Origin: an uncultured Ruegeria sp.
GTDB taxonomy: Bacteria; Pseudomonadota; Alphaproteobacteria; Rhodobacterales; Rhodobacteraceae
Assembly (NCBI RefSeq): GCF_947504215.1
Contig: NZ_CANNGO010000016.1
Span: 1 to 64,000, forward strand
Direction: 5' to 3'
DNA: 64,000 nucleotides
Made by a program: the position numbers and the translations under genes. Under the pieces are notes generated by a model. It was not told the origin of the DNA, did no database searches, and worked only from the letters and a program-made list of their open reading frames with translations. Shown piece after piece: positions 26,825 through 36,928 of the stretch. Each line of letters begins with the position of its first letter. The stretch's first letter is position 1.

Positions 26825-27909
26825 ACTCGGACAAAAGCATCTGGAATTCGCTGCCCGTTCCCGCCTTCATCATTGATTCAGACGACCGGATCTCGGATGT
26901 GAATTCATCGGGCGAAGGGTTTTTGAATGCCTCGCGCAAGGCGGTTATTGGCCATCCGGTCTGGGACCAGATCGCTGTGGATGCCCCGCTGGAAGAGGCG
27001 TTTTTACGCGCACGAGCACAGGGTACCCCCTTGTTCGTGAATGATGTCGACGCAGGATCTGGGAACCGCGCGCCATTGCAATGCGCGCTACAGATTGCCC
27101 CACTGGTTGGTCATCCGGGATCGATGATCATGATCATATCCCCTCGGGAATTGGCGGGGCGGATGACACGGGGGAACACGGTCAAATCAGCAGCACAATC
27201 GGCCATCGGTATGGCCGAAATGCTGGCCCATGAGATCAAAAACCCCTTGGCCGGAATCACCGGCGCCGCGCAGCTTCTTAGCATGAATATCGCGCAGCAA
27301 GACCTTGAACTAACAGATCTAATTGTTGCTGAAAGTCGCCGAATTGTGAAATTGCTAGAGCAGGTCGAGCAATTCGGAAACCTTCAGCAACCTGATTTCA
27401 AACCGGTCAATATCCACGATGTGTTGGACCGGGCGCGCCGGTCGGCACTGTTGGGCTTTGGCGCTGATATGGCAATCATCGAGGACTATGACCCTTCGCT
27501 GCCGCTCGCCTATGGCGATCCGGATCAGTTTTTGCAGGTGGTTCTGAACCTGCTTAAAAACGCGTCCGAGGCGGCTGGACCCAAAGGCGGGTCCATTCGC
27601 TTGCGCACATATTTCGAACACTCGTTTCGCCTGCGACGAAGCGATGGATCGGGTCACTCGCTGCCCTTGCAGATCGAAATCATTGATGATGGTCCGGGCC
27701 TGCCGGAAGACATCCGTGGTGACATATTCGACCCGTTTGTTTCGGGCCGGGAAAACGGCACAGGGCTGGGTTTGGCATTGGTCAGCAAGATTATCTCGGA
27801 TCATGACGGATGGATTTCGGCCGAGTCTGTGCCGGGCCGCACTGTATTTCGAATCTCGCTGCGTCGTGCGCCGCGAGACCAGACAGAAGACAATAAGGAG
27901 AGCAGTTGA
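26821..27909 (+). CDS. ntrB: nitrogen regulation sensor histidine kinase NtrB
   Basis: A 362-residue soluble kinase: PAS sensing domain about 8-105, a HisKA domain with phosphorylated His137 in [19 protein letters not shown], and an HATPase domain with the N-box ending LLKNASEAA and G-boxes [10 protein letters not shown] and GTGLGLAL. It phosphorylates NtrC under nitrogen limitation, and PII proteins normally set its activity. The start overlaps the dusB stop and its stop shares one base with the ntrC start. Confidence 0.95.
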   Translation: MNSDKSIWNSLPVPAFIIDSDDRISDVNSSGEGFLNASRKAVIGHPVWDQIAVDAPLEEAFLRARAQGTPLFVNDVDAGSGNRAPLQCALQIAPLVGHPGSMIMIISPRELAGRMTRGNTVKSAAQSAIGMAEMLAHEIKNPLAGITGAAQLLSMNIAQQDLELTDLIVAESRRIVKLLEQVEQFGNLQQPDFKPVNIHDVLDRARRSALLGFGADMAIIEDYDPSLPLAYGDPDQFLQVVLNLLKNASEAAGPKGGSIRLRTYFEHSFRLRRSDGSGHSLPLQIEIIDDGPGLPEDIRGDIFDPFVSGRENGTGLGLALVSKIISDHDGWISAESVPGRTVFRISLRRAPRDQTEDNKESS

Positions 27910-29276
27910 TGGATGGCACTGTACTTGTCGCAGATGACGACCGCACGATCCGCACGGTTCTGACCCAGGCACTGACGCGTGCAGGGTGCAAGGTGCATGC
28001 CACCTCATCCCTGACAACACTCATGCGATGGGTCAGCGAAGGCAAGGGTGATGTTGTGATCTCGGATGTCGTCATGCCGGACGGCAATGGTTTGGAAATG
28101 TTGCCTAAAATTGCCGAAGATCGTCCGGGTCTGCCGGTCATCGTGATTTCGGCGCAGAATACGATCATGACGGCGATCCAGGCGGCCGAGGCGGATGCGT
28201 ATGACTATCTGCCAAAGCCGTTCGATCTGCCGGATTTGATGAAGCGTACCGCCCGGGCACTGGATCAAAAGCAACGATCACAAATAGAGCCCGCCGACGA
28301 TAGCGGCGAACGCCCGGATGAGCTGCCTCTGGTTGGGCGAACACCGGTCATGCAGGCGCTTTACCGGCTGGTGGCACGGGTGATGAACACCGACCTGTCG
28401 GTGATGATTTCAGGTGAAAGTGGCACCGGGAAATCCCTGATTGCACGGGCTATTCACGATTTTTCGGACCGGCGCACGTTGCCTTTTGTCACCGCGACTG
28501 CAGCTGATCTTCGTGATTTGGAAGGGCCGGCCAGGGTCATGGCTCGGGTACGTGGTGGCACGTTGCTGATCGATGAGATTGCCGACATAGATGACGAGAT
28601 TCAGGCCCGTATCGTACGAATGATGGACACACCAGGCGATCATGTTCCGCGGTTCATGGCCACCAGTCAGACTGACCTGACCGAAGGCATGGAAGGGGGG
28701 CGGATCCGTCAGGATCTGTACTACCGGCTATGTGGTGCCACGATCCATGTCCCTGCGCTGCGCGAGCGGGTGGATGATATCACCTTGCTGACAGAGCATT
28801 TTCTTGCGCGAGAGGAGCGGGAAAGCGGTGCGAAACGCTGGCTTAGCCCCGAGGCGGTTGAGCTGGTTCGGAGATATTCCTGGCCGGGAAACGTACGCCA
28901 GTTGGAAAATGCAATCCGCCGCCTAAGCCTGACCAGCCGGGCAGATGAGATATCCAAGGCCGAGGTCGAAATGGTGTTGGGAAGCCAGCCCGAGGCTGAA
29001 CCGGTTTTGGGGGGCGGGGAACGCGAGAAGCTGTCGACGTCTGTCGGACGACACCTGAGGCGCTATTTTGACTTGCACGGGAATATGCTGCCACCTCCGG
29101 GCCTGTACCAGCGGATTTTGCGCGAGGTCGAAGCGCCGCTGATTGAAATTGCACTGGATGCGACGGGCGGAAATCAGGCGAAATGCGCCGATTTACTGGG
29201 GATTAACCGGAATACGCTGCGGAAAAAGATTACAGATCTCGATATACAGGTGACACGCCGACGCAAACTGATGTAA
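27909..29276 (+). CDS. ntrC: nitrogen regulation response regulator NtrC without GAFTGA loop
   Basis: A 455-residue regulator. The receiver has Asp53 as phosphorylation site (VVISDVVMP). The AAA+ domain has Walker A GESGTGKS (about 169-176) and Walker B GTLLIDEI (217-224), but the region between them is about 20 residues shorter than in typical sigma54 activators and the GAFTGA loop is missing. The C-terminal helix-turn-helix is Fis-like ([19 protein letters not shown]). Rhodobacter capsulatus NtrC shares this loss and activates sigma70 polymerase, so the same is expected here. ATG at 27909 follows ntrB directly. Confidence 0.95.
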   Translation: MDGTVLVADDDRTIRTVLTQALTRAGCKVHATSSLTTLMRWVSEGKGDVVISDVVMPDGNGLEMLPKIAEDRPGLPVIVISAQNTIMTAIQAAEADAYDYLPKPFDLPDLMKRTARALDQKQRSQIEPADDSGERPDELPLVGRTPVMQALYRLVARVMNTDLSVMISGESGTGKSLIARAIHDFSDRRTLPFVTATAADLRDLEGPARVMARVRGGTLLIDEIADIDDEIQARIVRMMDTPGDHVPRFMATSQTDLTEGMEGGRIRQDLYYRLCGATIHVPALRERVDDITLLTEHFLAREERESGAKRWLSPEAVELVRRYSWPGNVRQLENAIRRLSLTSRADEISKAEVEMVLGSQPEAEPVLGGGEREKLSTSVGRHLRRYFDLHGNMLPPPGLYQRILREVEAPLIEIALDATGGNQAKCADLLGINRNTLRKKITDLDIQVTRRRKLM

Positions 29277-29375
29277 TATCGCCACACAAACCGTGGCATC
29301 CGGGTCTCTCTCGGGTAAAGACCACGATATATGGCGGTAAGCCGCACAAGCGGCACATCAGGATGAGGGCAGACG

Positions 29376-31664
29376 GTGGCAACCCGAGCACAGAGCGGGA
29401 TGATCCTATCGATTAATCGATGGCGGAAATCCCGAAAACTGCGCAATTTCGGCACCTTGGGGTTGGTTCTTCTAGGACCCGTGCTGGCGTTGGCAACCTA
29501 CCTTGTTATTGGTCCATTTGATCTTGGGGCGACCGCTCCGACGCTACGGCTGATTCTGCTTGCTGACCTGGTCTATGTCCTCGTGGTCGCAGCGCTTGTT
29601 CTAAGTCAGGTCGGCAGTCTGATCGCAGCGCGGCGCGCGAAATCCGCCGGTTCACGCCTGCATTTGCGGTTGATCGGTGCATTTACGTTGCTGGCGCTCG
29701 TGCCGACGGTCACGGTGGCTATTTTCGCCGGTCTGACTGTTAATATCGGCCTTGAGGGGTGGTTTTCAGACCGGGTGCGTCAGGTTGTTGGCTCATCTCT
29801 CACTGCGGCTGAAGCATATGAACTAGAACACCGCCAGGGCCTGACACAGGATGCCGCCGTTCTGGCGCGTTTTCTGGACAACGCACGCTCGCTGGATTTC
29901 TATATCTCTGATGCCGAGCTGCGCGAGGTTCTGGCGCAAGGGCAAGCGCAGATTCAGCGCGGATTGCGCGAGGCATATGTCATTGATGGCAGTGGTGAAA
30001 TCCGTTCGCGCGGGGATCGTTCCTATCTATTCAACTACGAACCACCGACGCCCGAACAGATCGTCGAGTCGACTGACACTGGGCTCCTGATTATTGCAGA
30101 TTGGGAAAACAACGAATTCCGCGCGTTGGTACCGCTGCAATCCTATCTGGACCGCTATCTCTACGTCAGTCGTGAGGTCGACGGAGATTTGTTGACCTTG
30201 CTTGATGATACCAAGCAAACAGCCAGATTTTATCAGCAGTTGGAAAGTGAACGGGGCAGGGTCCTGTTCAACTTTGGACTACTCTATCTCGGTTTTGCGT
30301 TGATCCTGATACTGGCGGCCATGTCGCTGGGCATGTGGTTTGCGGAACGCCTGTCTCGGCCAGTGGGCCGTTTGACAACGGCTGCGCAACGCGTCGGTGC
30401 CGGTGATCTGGGTGTGCAGGTCATAGAAGAGGCCAGCGACGACGAGATCGCCATGTTAGGGCGTTACTTCAACCAGATGACCCGCCAGTTGAAAGGTCAG
30501 CGAGATACCTTGCTGGAGAACACCCGTCAGATCGAGCGCCGCCGTCGCTTGTTCGATTCTGTTCTGAGTTCGGTGACGTCAGGCGTCGTCGGCGTGGATT
30601 CCGAAGGCTGCGTGACCTTCGTTAACCGTTCGGCCGAGCGGCTGCTGGACTGGTCGCGCGGTGAGGACCAATTGGCCATCGGCATTGCCGTGCCAGAATT
30701 CCTGCCCTTGTTCGACAATCTGAAAAGCAGCGGGCAAGAGGCTGTTCAGGGTGAGGTCAAGGTGGCCCGAAAGGGTCAGTTGGAGAACCTGCTGGTGCGT
30801 ATGGCGATCCGGCGCGGTGAAGATGGTGGTCTGGAAGGTTATGTTGTGGCTTTTGACGATGTGACCGACCTGGTCAGCGCGCAACGGATGGCGGCCTGGG
30901 GCGACGTTGCACGTCGCATCGCACATGAGATCAAGAACCCGCTGACCCCCATCCAGCTCAGTGCAGAACGGATCAAGCGCAAGTTTTCGCGCAAGCTGGA
31001 TGAGGAAGATTGCGACAGCCTTGAATCGATGACCGATGTGATCGTGCGGCAGACCAACGATTTGCGGCGTATCGTCGATGAATTTTCGAAATTCGCACGT
31101 ATGCCGGAGCCTGAGCGCAGTGAGGAGAATGTCGTCGGATTGGTGCGCGAGGCGGTGCTGCTGCAAAAGGCAGGACAGCCGGATGTGCAAATCGATGCCG
31201 ATCTTCCGGATCAACCAGTGCTGGCGGATGTGGATGCAACGATGTTGAATCAAGCCCTGACGAACTTAATCAAGAACGCAGGTGAAGCCATTGGAACACT
31301 TAAGGAAAAAGGCGCACCTGACAACCTAAAACCGCAAATCAAAGTGGCGGTTTCCAGTGATGATGCGGGTACGATCATCACGATTGCGGATAACGGCATC
31401 GGTCTTCCTGAAGACCGGGCGCGGTTGTTCGAACCTTATGTTACGACACGTGACGAAGGGACCGGCCTTGGGCTGCCCATTGTCAAAAAGATTATCGAAG
31501 AACATGGCGGCGCGCTGACTTTGGAAGACGCGCCCGTCTTTGACGGACAGGACCATTTTGGCGCGATGGCTGTGATCCGTTTACCGGGGCCCAATATCGC
31601 CCCAACAGCTGCGCCACAGAAGCAGGCGATTAAAACCAACAAACTGAAAGCAGGCCAAAGATGA
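29376..31664 (+). CDS. ntrY: nitrogen/redox sensor histidine kinase NtrY
   Basis: A 762-residue membrane kinase. Three helices lie in the first 130 residues, a periplasmic loop follows, and a fourth helix (GLLYLGFALILILAAMSLGMWF) leads into a HAMP domain (FAERLSRPVGRL), a PAS domain (SVTSGVVGVDSEGCVTFVN) and the HisKA/HATPase core with His in [23 protein letters not shown] start at 29376 has GAGG 8 bases upstream. The ntrX start overlaps its stop as ATGA. A short gap of 99 bp separates it from ntrC. Confidence 0.95.
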   Translation: MATRAQSGMILSINRWRKSRKLRNFGTLGLVLLGPVLALATYLVIGPFDLGATAPTLRLILLADLVYVLVVAALVLSQVGSLIAARRAKSAGSRLHLRLIGAFTLLALVPTVTVAIFAGLTVNIGLEGWFSDRVRQVVGSSLTAAEAYELEHRQGLTQDAAVLARFLDNARSLDFYISDAELREVLAQGQAQIQRGLREAYVIDGSGEIRSRGDRSYLFNYEPPTPEQIVESTDTGLLIIADWENNEFRALVPLQSYLDRYLYVSREVDGDLLTLLDDTKQTARFYQQLESERGRVLFNFGLLYLGFALILILAAMSLGMWFAERLSRPVGRLTTAAQRVGAGDLGVQVIEEASDDEIAMLGRYFNQMTRQLKGQRDTLLENTRQIERRRRLFDSVLSSVTSGVVGVDSEGCVTFVNRSAERLLDWSRGEDQLAIGIAVPEFLPLFDNLKSSGQEAVQGEVKVARKGQLENLLVRMAIRRGEDGGLEGYVVAFDDVTDLVSAQRMAAWGDVARRIAHEIKNPLTPIQLSAERIKRKFSRKLDEEDCDSLESMTDVIVRQTNDLRRIVDEFSKFARMPEPERSEENVVGLVREAVLLQKAGQPDVQIDADLPDQPVLADVDATMLNQALTNLIKNAGEAIGTLKEKGAPDNLKPQIKVAVSSDDAGTIITIADNGIGLPEDRARLFEPYVTTRDEGTGLGLPIVKKIIEEHGGALTLEDAPVFDGQDHFGAMAVIRLPGPNIAPTAAPQKQAIKTNKLKAGQR

Positions 31665-33070
31665 GCGACATTCTGATCGTAGATGACGAACGCGATATTC
31701 GCGAACTGGTGTCCGACATTCTGGAGGACGAAGGCTATTCAACCCGGCTGGCAGCAAACTCGGATGAGTGCATGTCGTCGATCAATTCCGAGCCCCCCGG
31801 GTTGCTGATCCTGGATATCTGGCTGAAAGACAGCCGCATGGACGGGATCGATATCCTGAAATCGGTGAAACGGGACAACCCGGATGTGCCGGTGGTGATC
31901 ATTTCGGGGCATGGCAACATCGAAATCGCCGTGGCGGCGATCAAGCAGGGCGCATATGATTTTATCGAAAAGCCCTTTAACATCGACCAACTGATGGTGG
32001 TGATCCGCCGTGCGATGGAAACCTCTCGCCTGCGTCGCGAGAATGCCTCGCTCAAGCGGAAAGAGGTCAGCAATTCGGACATGATCGGCAAGTCCGCCTC
32101 GTTCCGGGCCATGCAGGGTCAGCTGGACAAAGTGACCAAATCGAATGGCCGTGTGATGCTGAGCGGTCCTGCCGGGTCCGGCAAGGAAATCGCGGCGCGA
32201 TATATCCACGCGCATTCCAACCGGGCGAACTCTCCCTTTGTGACAGTCAATTGCGCTGGGGTCGAGCCAGAGAGAATGGAAGAGGTTCTGTTCGGACGCG
32301 AATCCTCGGAACGCGGTGTTGAATCCGGCCTGCTGGAAGAGGCGCATGGCGGCGTTGTCTACTTCGATGAAGTCGCCGACATGCCCTTGGGCACTCAGTC
32401 GAAAATCCTGCGCGTGTTGGTGGATCAGCAGTTCCAGCGTGTAGGTGGCACCGACAAGGTGCGGGTCGATCTGCGGGTGATATCGTCAACCAACAGGGAT
32501 CTGGACGACGAGATTGCATCGGATCGCTTTCGTGAAGAACTTTATCATCGCCTGAACGTGGTACCGATTGCGGTGCCGTCGCTGGAAGACCGGCGCGAAG
32601 ATATCCCGGTTCTGGCGCAGCATTTTATCGAAATGTGCAACGAATCGCAGGGTTTGCCTGTTCGCGAATTGTCGGAGGAAGCCGTGGCTTTGTTGCAAAC
32701 CATGACGTGGCCCGGCAACGTGCGGCAGTTGAAGAACCTGATAGAACGCGTGCTGATCCTGGGTGATGGGACGGGCCCGATTGAAGCCCGTGAATTGCCA
32801 AGCGATGAGGACAAGGCCGAAGAATCAGGCCGGGTGGTTCTGTCTGGTGCTCTGGCAACCCTGCCATTGCGCGAGGCGCGCGAAGCATTCGAACGGGAAT
32901 ATTTGCTGACTCAGATCAACCGGTTTGGTGGCAATATCAGCCGTACGGCAAGTTTCGTCGGGATGGAGCGCAGCGCGTTGCACCGCAAGTTGAAATCTCT
33001 GGGTGTGGTCACGTCCAACAAGTCTGGCGCGCGGGTGGCGCAACTGGATGAACCGGAACCGGCAGAGTAA
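31661..33070 (+). CDS. ntrX: response regulator NtrX without GAFTGA loop
   Basis: A 469-residue regulator: receiver with Asp52 in LLILDIW, AAA+ domain with Walker A GPAGSGKE (about 169-176) and Walker B VVYFDEVAD, and a Fis-type C-terminal HTH (GGNISRTASFVGMERSALHRKLKSLG). Where other NtrX proteins have GAFTGA, this one has only LFGRESSERGVESGLLEEA, so it should not contact sigma54 in the usual way. It works with NtrY in control of redox, envelope and nitrogen genes. Coupled to ntrY by a four-base overlap. Confidence 0.95.
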   Translation: MSDILIVDDERDIRELVSDILEDEGYSTRLAANSDECMSSINSEPPGLLILDIWLKDSRMDGIDILKSVKRDNPDVPVVIISGHGNIEIAVAAIKQGAYDFIEKPFNIDQLMVVIRRAMETSRLRRENASLKRKEVSNSDMIGKSASFRAMQGQLDKVTKSNGRVMLSGPAGSGKEIAARYIHAHSNRANSPFVTVNCAGVEPERMEEVLFGRESSERGVESGLLEEAHGGVVYFDEVADMPLGTQSKILRVLVDQQFQRVGGTDKVRVDLRVISSTNRDLDDEIASDRFREELYHRLNVVPIAVPSLEDRREDIPVLAQHFIEMCNESQGLPVRELSEEAVALLQTMTWPGNVRQLKNLIERVLILGDGTGPIEARELPSDEDKAEESGRVVLSGALATLPLREAREAFEREYLLTQINRFGGNISRTASFVGMERSALHRKLKSLGVVTSNKSGARVAQLDEPEPAE

Positions 33071-33127
33071 TCAGCCGCGACAACCTGATCGCGTTTCCGA
33101 CCTGTCGTCGTCCAATAGTTGGCGATC

Positions 33128-33165
33128 ACACGTGTCGGGAACCAGTCAGACGAGGACACGCGTGT
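33128..33165. promoter_or_regulatory. two palindromes at the start of the XRE regulator gene
   Basis: ACACGTGT (33128-33135) and ACACGCGTGT (33156-33165) are perfect palindromes 29 bp apart centre to centre. The second overlaps the GTG start at 33164. Autoregulation by the encoded XRE-type protein is the most natural reading, but this is inference. Confidence 0.35.
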
Positions 33166-33760
33166 GAATAAGGGGCCTGCACATATTGTCAGCTACGCGC
33201 TCGAGACTCGAGGGTATCCCGCCTTCGGCAAGCGCCTGAAACGATTGCGCCGGTCTGTTGGGTTGAAACAGGCGGCTCTGGCCGAATTGTTGCAGGTCGA
33301 TCAAACCACGATATCCAGATGGGAAAACGGTGCCCAAACGCCATTGCTGGAAACACAACAGGCGGTGTTTTCAGCCCTTGGTCCCATCAAGGAAGATGAC
33401 AGCGCCTTGCGGCGGCTGGTCATGAGTTCCACCGAATGTGTTCATCTCGTAGAAGAGACCAGTCATAAGTGTCTTGCCTATTCGGCCAGTCGGGCGCGTG
33501 ACTGGAACACCAGCCAGCAGGCCTTGCTGGGCGTGTCACTTTGGCAATTCGCCACCGAAGAAATTCGCCATGCCGAAGCTGAATTGGCGAACGAGGGGTG
33601 GTGGGATCAGCACTCGCCCAATCCCAAGGCTTTTTTGACATCCGAGGCTGTGCATGACCGGATCCGGATCAGCGCGGGCGAAATCAGGTGGGAGCGCTTG
33701 TATCTGTCGGATGGCACACCGGTTCGGTTGGTCAGCGGCTCTCGGGCCAGCACCGCATAA
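33164..33760 (+). CDS. XRE-family helix-turn-helix regulator with PAS-like C-terminal region
   Basis: A 198-residue protein. The HTH (FGKRLKRLRRSVGLKQAALAELLQVDQTTISRWENG) covers about residues 20-60; the C-terminal part (about 100-195) reads like a small PAS/sensor module. The GTG at 33164 is chosen because GAGG sits at 33152-33155 with 8-base spacing. It follows ntrX by 93 bp and precedes an MFS transporter by 43 bp on the same strand, so it may regulate that transporter. A 7-bp-arm palindrome includes its stop codon. Confidence 0.8.
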   Translation: MNKGPAHIVSYALETRGYPAFGKRLKRLRRSVGLKQAALAELLQVDQTTISRWENGAQTPLLETQQAVFSALGPIKEDDSALRRLVMSSTECVHLVEETSHKCLAYSASRARDWNTSQQALLGVSLWQFATEEIRHAEAELANEGWWDQHSPNPKAFLTSEAVHDRIRISAGEIRWERLYLSDGTPVRLVSGSRASTA

Positions 33761-33803
33761 TTTATGCGTTCAACGCGCGGTGCTGGCCTAGTAGAACCGT
33801 GAC

Positions 33804-34979
33804 ATGACGGATTCTTTTCGCGTTTTCTTTCAAGTTGTACTGTTATGGCTCGCGGGGCTTGGCGCCGCTACCCAATTTGCCAAGATCGCGGTGCCGTTTG
33901 CCGAGATATCACAGCTTTATCCTGCACACTCGGATACGATTGGATGGCTGTTGTCGATCGTTAGCTTGATCGGGGTTATTCTGGGCGCTTTTTCAGGGGC
34001 GATTGCCGGTCGGATCGGTCCATCCACCTTGTTGATATTGGGCCTTCTTTTGGGCGGGGCCATGTCGCTGTTTCAAGCAACCGGGCTTGGCTTTTATGTC
34101 ATGCTGTTAACGCGTGTGGTCGAAGGATTGTCGCATCTCGCAATTGTTGTTGCGGCGCCGACCTTGATTGCACAGATCACGCATGGCCGGGCACGCAATG
34201 CGGCCATGGTTTTGTGGAGCACGTTTTTCGGGGTCGCATTTGCACTGAACGCTTGGGCCGGCCTGCCGATGGTCGCCCGTTTCGGGCTGACGGGTTACTT
34301 TTTGATCCATGGATTGCTGATGCTGTTAATAGCGGGGATCATCTACGCCTGCCGCATTCGCGTCGATTTAGAGCAGTCAGGAAGCGTAGGATTTGGGATC
34401 TCGGAATGGGTCAACGCGCATGTGAAAGCCTACCGCTCGCCATTCATTTCCGCTCCGGCAATCGGCTGGTTTTTCTATACTCTGACTTTTGTGTCCCTGC
34501 TGGCCATTTTACCGGGGCGCCTGCCAGAGCATCTAAGTGCGACGATCGCCGGGCTCATGCCCCTGGCAGGTATCGTCTTATCGTGGTTGGCGGTCCCGTT
34601 ACTACTGAGTGTCATGTCATGTGTCGCGGTGGTTAGTCTGGGTTTTGCATTGGGAATCTCCATACTTTGCGCCGCTTTTATGGGGCTGCCACTGGCTGCG
34701 GTATGTGTGGCGCTGTTTGCAGTACTGGGATTGGTTCAGGGCGGAAGTTTTGCCGCCGTGCCAGAGTTGAATGAAACGCCAGAGGCGCAGGCGCTGAGCT
34801 ATGGGGCCATGGCGCAGATGGGCAATGCGGGAAATCTACTCGGGACGCCTATTCTGTTGGCTGTTTTATGGCGTGGCGGCGATGCCGGGGTGCTTGCAGC
34901 AGTGATTGGTATCTATGCAGCGGCAATCACCGCGCATCTGTGGTTAGCCCGTCGACGTCAGGCCCGTCGGCAATCCTAA
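33804..34979 (+). CDS. MFS transporter
   Basis: A 391-residue major facilitator with about twelve helices. The first half has a DTIGWLLSIVSLIGVILGAFSGAIAGRIG segment (MFS motif A region) and a second-half repeat PLAGIVLSWLAVPLLLS. Substrate cannot be read. It is preceded by the XRE regulator gene and its stop interlocks with the convergent lipoprotein gene at 34976-34979. Confidence 0.85.
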   Translation: MTDSFRVFFQVVLLWLAGLGAATQFAKIAVPFAEISQLYPAHSDTIGWLLSIVSLIGVILGAFSGAIAGRIGPSTLLILGLLLGGAMSLFQATGLGFYVMLLTRVVEGLSHLAIVVAAPTLIAQITHGRARNAAMVLWSTFFGVAFALNAWAGLPMVARFGLTGYFLIHGLLMLLIAGIIYACRIRVDLEQSGSVGFGISEWVNAHVKAYRSPFISAPAIGWFFYTLTFVSLLAILPGRLPEHLSATIAGLMPLAGIVLSWLAVPLLLSVMSCVAVVSLGFALGISILCAAFMGLPLAAVCVALFAVLGLVQGGSFAAVPELNETPEAQALSYGAMAQMGNAGNLLGTPILLAVLWRGGDAGVLAAVIGIYAAAITAHLWLARRRQARRQS

Positions 34980-35455
34980 CCAGCCTGACCCGGGGTTATG
35001 ATTTGAAACGAACCGTCGTCGAACTTCACAAAACAGGAAGCCGTACCAAGTGGCGGTAGCGTTGTTGTCCGAACTGCCGGGACGCTGGATTTTACGTTCT
35101 GTTTGCAAGGCGGCAGGCTGACGGGGCGATAGCCTTTTGCAGCCATGCACTGCGCTTCGACGGTGCTGCGCAGGCCCTGGTTCACATCCACGGTATAGAT
35201 CTGCCCCGGCTGCCACCAACCGCCCGAGCGATAGCAGCGGCCATTGCTGTCGCAATGCGTTCGCCCTGGCCAATAGGTCGGCGGGCTCTGCCGCACCTGA
35301 TTGGCAACCGGTGCATCCTTAAGAGCGTCGACCTGACATTGGGTGGTTTCCCTCTGCATCTTCGAGACGCTTTCACCTTCGCGATAGTACAGAGAAAGCG
35401 GGCCACATGTGGACAGCAGCATCAAGGGTACGAGTAGGCGAAGCAGTGTTTTCAT
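34976..35455 (-). CDS. putative lipoprotein, unknown function
   Basis: A 159-residue protein with a lipobox-type signal peptide (MKTLLRLLVPLMLLSTCGP, Cys at 17). The mature region is rich in Cys, Gln and Pro and includes YWPGRTHCDSNGRCYRSGG and a second Cys region. No catalytic motif or known domain is recognised. It is divergent from trkA (35552) and convergent with the MFS gene. Confidence 0.7.
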   Translation of the reverse strand: MKTLLRLLVPLMLLSTCGPLSLYYREGESVSKMQRETTQCQVDALKDAPVANQVRQSPPTYWPGRTHCDSNGRCYRSGGWWQPGQIYTVDVNQGLRSTVEAQCMAAKGYRPVSLPPCKQNVKSSVPAVRTTTLPPLGTASCFVKFDDGSFQIITPGQAG

Positions 35456-35551
35456 ATGCTTACCTTGCCTCAGTCACGCTGGTATGACAATTCAATTGAC
35501 CGCTTTGGGGGCATCTGTCATTCAAAGATTTCATGCAGAAGGGCCAAATAC

Positions 35552-36928
35552 ATGAAGGTCATTATATGCGGTGCGGGTCAGGTTGGCTGGCAGATTGCAC
35601 GGCACCTTTCGGGCGAACTGAATGACGTCACTGTGGTGGACAACAATCCCGATCTGGTGCGCCGTGCCACTGAAACGCTGGATGTTCAGGGGATTGCAGG
35701 GTTCGCCAGTTACCCTGACGTGCTCGAACGGGCAGGGGCCCGTGACGCCGACATGATCATCGCTGCGACCCATTCGGACGAGGTGAACATGGTCACCTGT
35801 CAGATGGCCCATTCCGTCTTTGCAATCCAACGAAAGATCGCGCGGTTGCGGTCGAAATCCTATCTCGAAGCGATCCATTCCGATCTTTACCGTCGGGACC
35901 ATCTGCCGATCGACGTGGTGATCAGCCCGGAACGTGAGGTTGCTGCTGCTGCGATGCGCCGATTGTCGGCACCGGCGGCGTTCGACACCGAACTTTTCAT
36001 GGAAGGTAAGGCGCAGCTACTTGGTATTCGCGTTGATGAAGACTGCCCAATCGTTAACACGCCGTTGCGCCAACTGACCGATCTGTTCTCGACACTCAGT
36101 TCAATCGTGGTTGGGGTTCGACGGGACGGGACACTGTTTGCGCCTGAATCCGAAGATCAGCTTTTTGTCGGTGACGAGTGCTATGTCTTTACCAACGTCA
36201 AAGATGTCGACCGCACAATGGAGGTTTTTGGTAAGTCCCAAAAAAAGCAAGACCGTGTGGTGATTGTCGGTGGTGGCAATGTTGGGCTCGAAGTCGCCAA
36301 AACACTGGAAGAACGCGAAAGCCGCGTGCGAGCAAAGATTGTTGAGCGTGATCGCCATTGTGCGGAAGTGGCTGCAGAGGCGCTGGAACGGACGATTGTT
36401 CTGAATGGTGACGGTCTGGATGCCGGATTGCTGAGTGAGGCTGGAATCGACCGGGCAGACGCCATGTTGGCCGTTACCGATGATGATCGGACAAACTTGT
36501 TAGCGGCAGTGCGCGCCAAGGCCGAAGGTTGTGCGTTGGCGATTGCCCTGATCAATGATCCCAGTATGCTGGCCCTGATGGGGCCGCTTGGAATTGATGC
36601 CTACATCAATCCACGCGCCACCACTGTCAGCTCGATCTTGCGCCATATCCGCCATGGGCGCGTCAGACAGGTCTATTCTATTGGCGATGCCGAGGCCGAA
36701 GTGATCGAAGCCGAAGTCTTGTCAACGTCGCCCATGGCGGGGCAAAAGCTGCGGGATATTGATTTCCCCGAAGGTGTATTGGTCGGAGCTGTGCGCAAAG
36801 GCGAAGACGTTCTACGACCGACGGGCAGCCTCCGGATCGATGAAAAAGATGTGGTTGCGATCTTTGCGATGGCCAAGGACGTGCCCGAGGTTGAGCGGCT
36901 GATGCAGGTCTCGATCGATTTCTTCTGA
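35552..36928 (+). CDS. trkA: Trk potassium uptake regulator TrkA
   Basis: A 458-residue cytosolic protein with two RCK_N nucleotide-binding domains (MKVIICGAGQVGWQIARHL at the start and VVIVGGGNVGLEVAKTLE at about residue 233) each followed by an RCK_C domain. It gates TrkH in response to NAD(H). The ATG at 35552 (AGAAGGG upstream) is used rather than the in-frame start at 35456. The stop shares one base with the trkH start. Confidence 0.95.
   Translation: MKVIICGAGQVGWQIARHLSGELNDVTVVDNNPDLVRRATETLDVQGIAGFASYPDVLERAGARDADMIIAATHSDEVNMVTCQMAHSVFAIQRKIARLRSKSYLEAIHSDLYRRDHLPIDVVISPEREVAAAAMRRLSAPAAFDTELFMEGKAQLLGIRVDEDCPIVNTPLRQLTDLFSTLSSIVVGVRRDGTLFAPESEDQLFVGDECYVFTNVKDVDRTMEVFGKSQKKQDRVVIVGGGNVGLEVAKTLEERESRVRAKIVERDRHCAEVAAEALERTIVLNGDGLDAGLLSEAGIDRADAMLAVTDDDRTNLLAAVRAKAEGCALAIALINDPSMLALMGPLGIDAYINPRATTVSSILRHIRHGRVRQVYSIGDAEAEVIEAEVLSTSPMAGQKLRDIDFPEGVLVGAVRKGEDVLRPTGSLRIDEKDVVAIFAMAKDVPEVERLMQVSIDFF

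Noticed and set aside
29341..29360. Terminator between ntrC and ntrY
   Set aside because: A short GCCGC/GCGGC hairpin exists but no T run follows in either direction.
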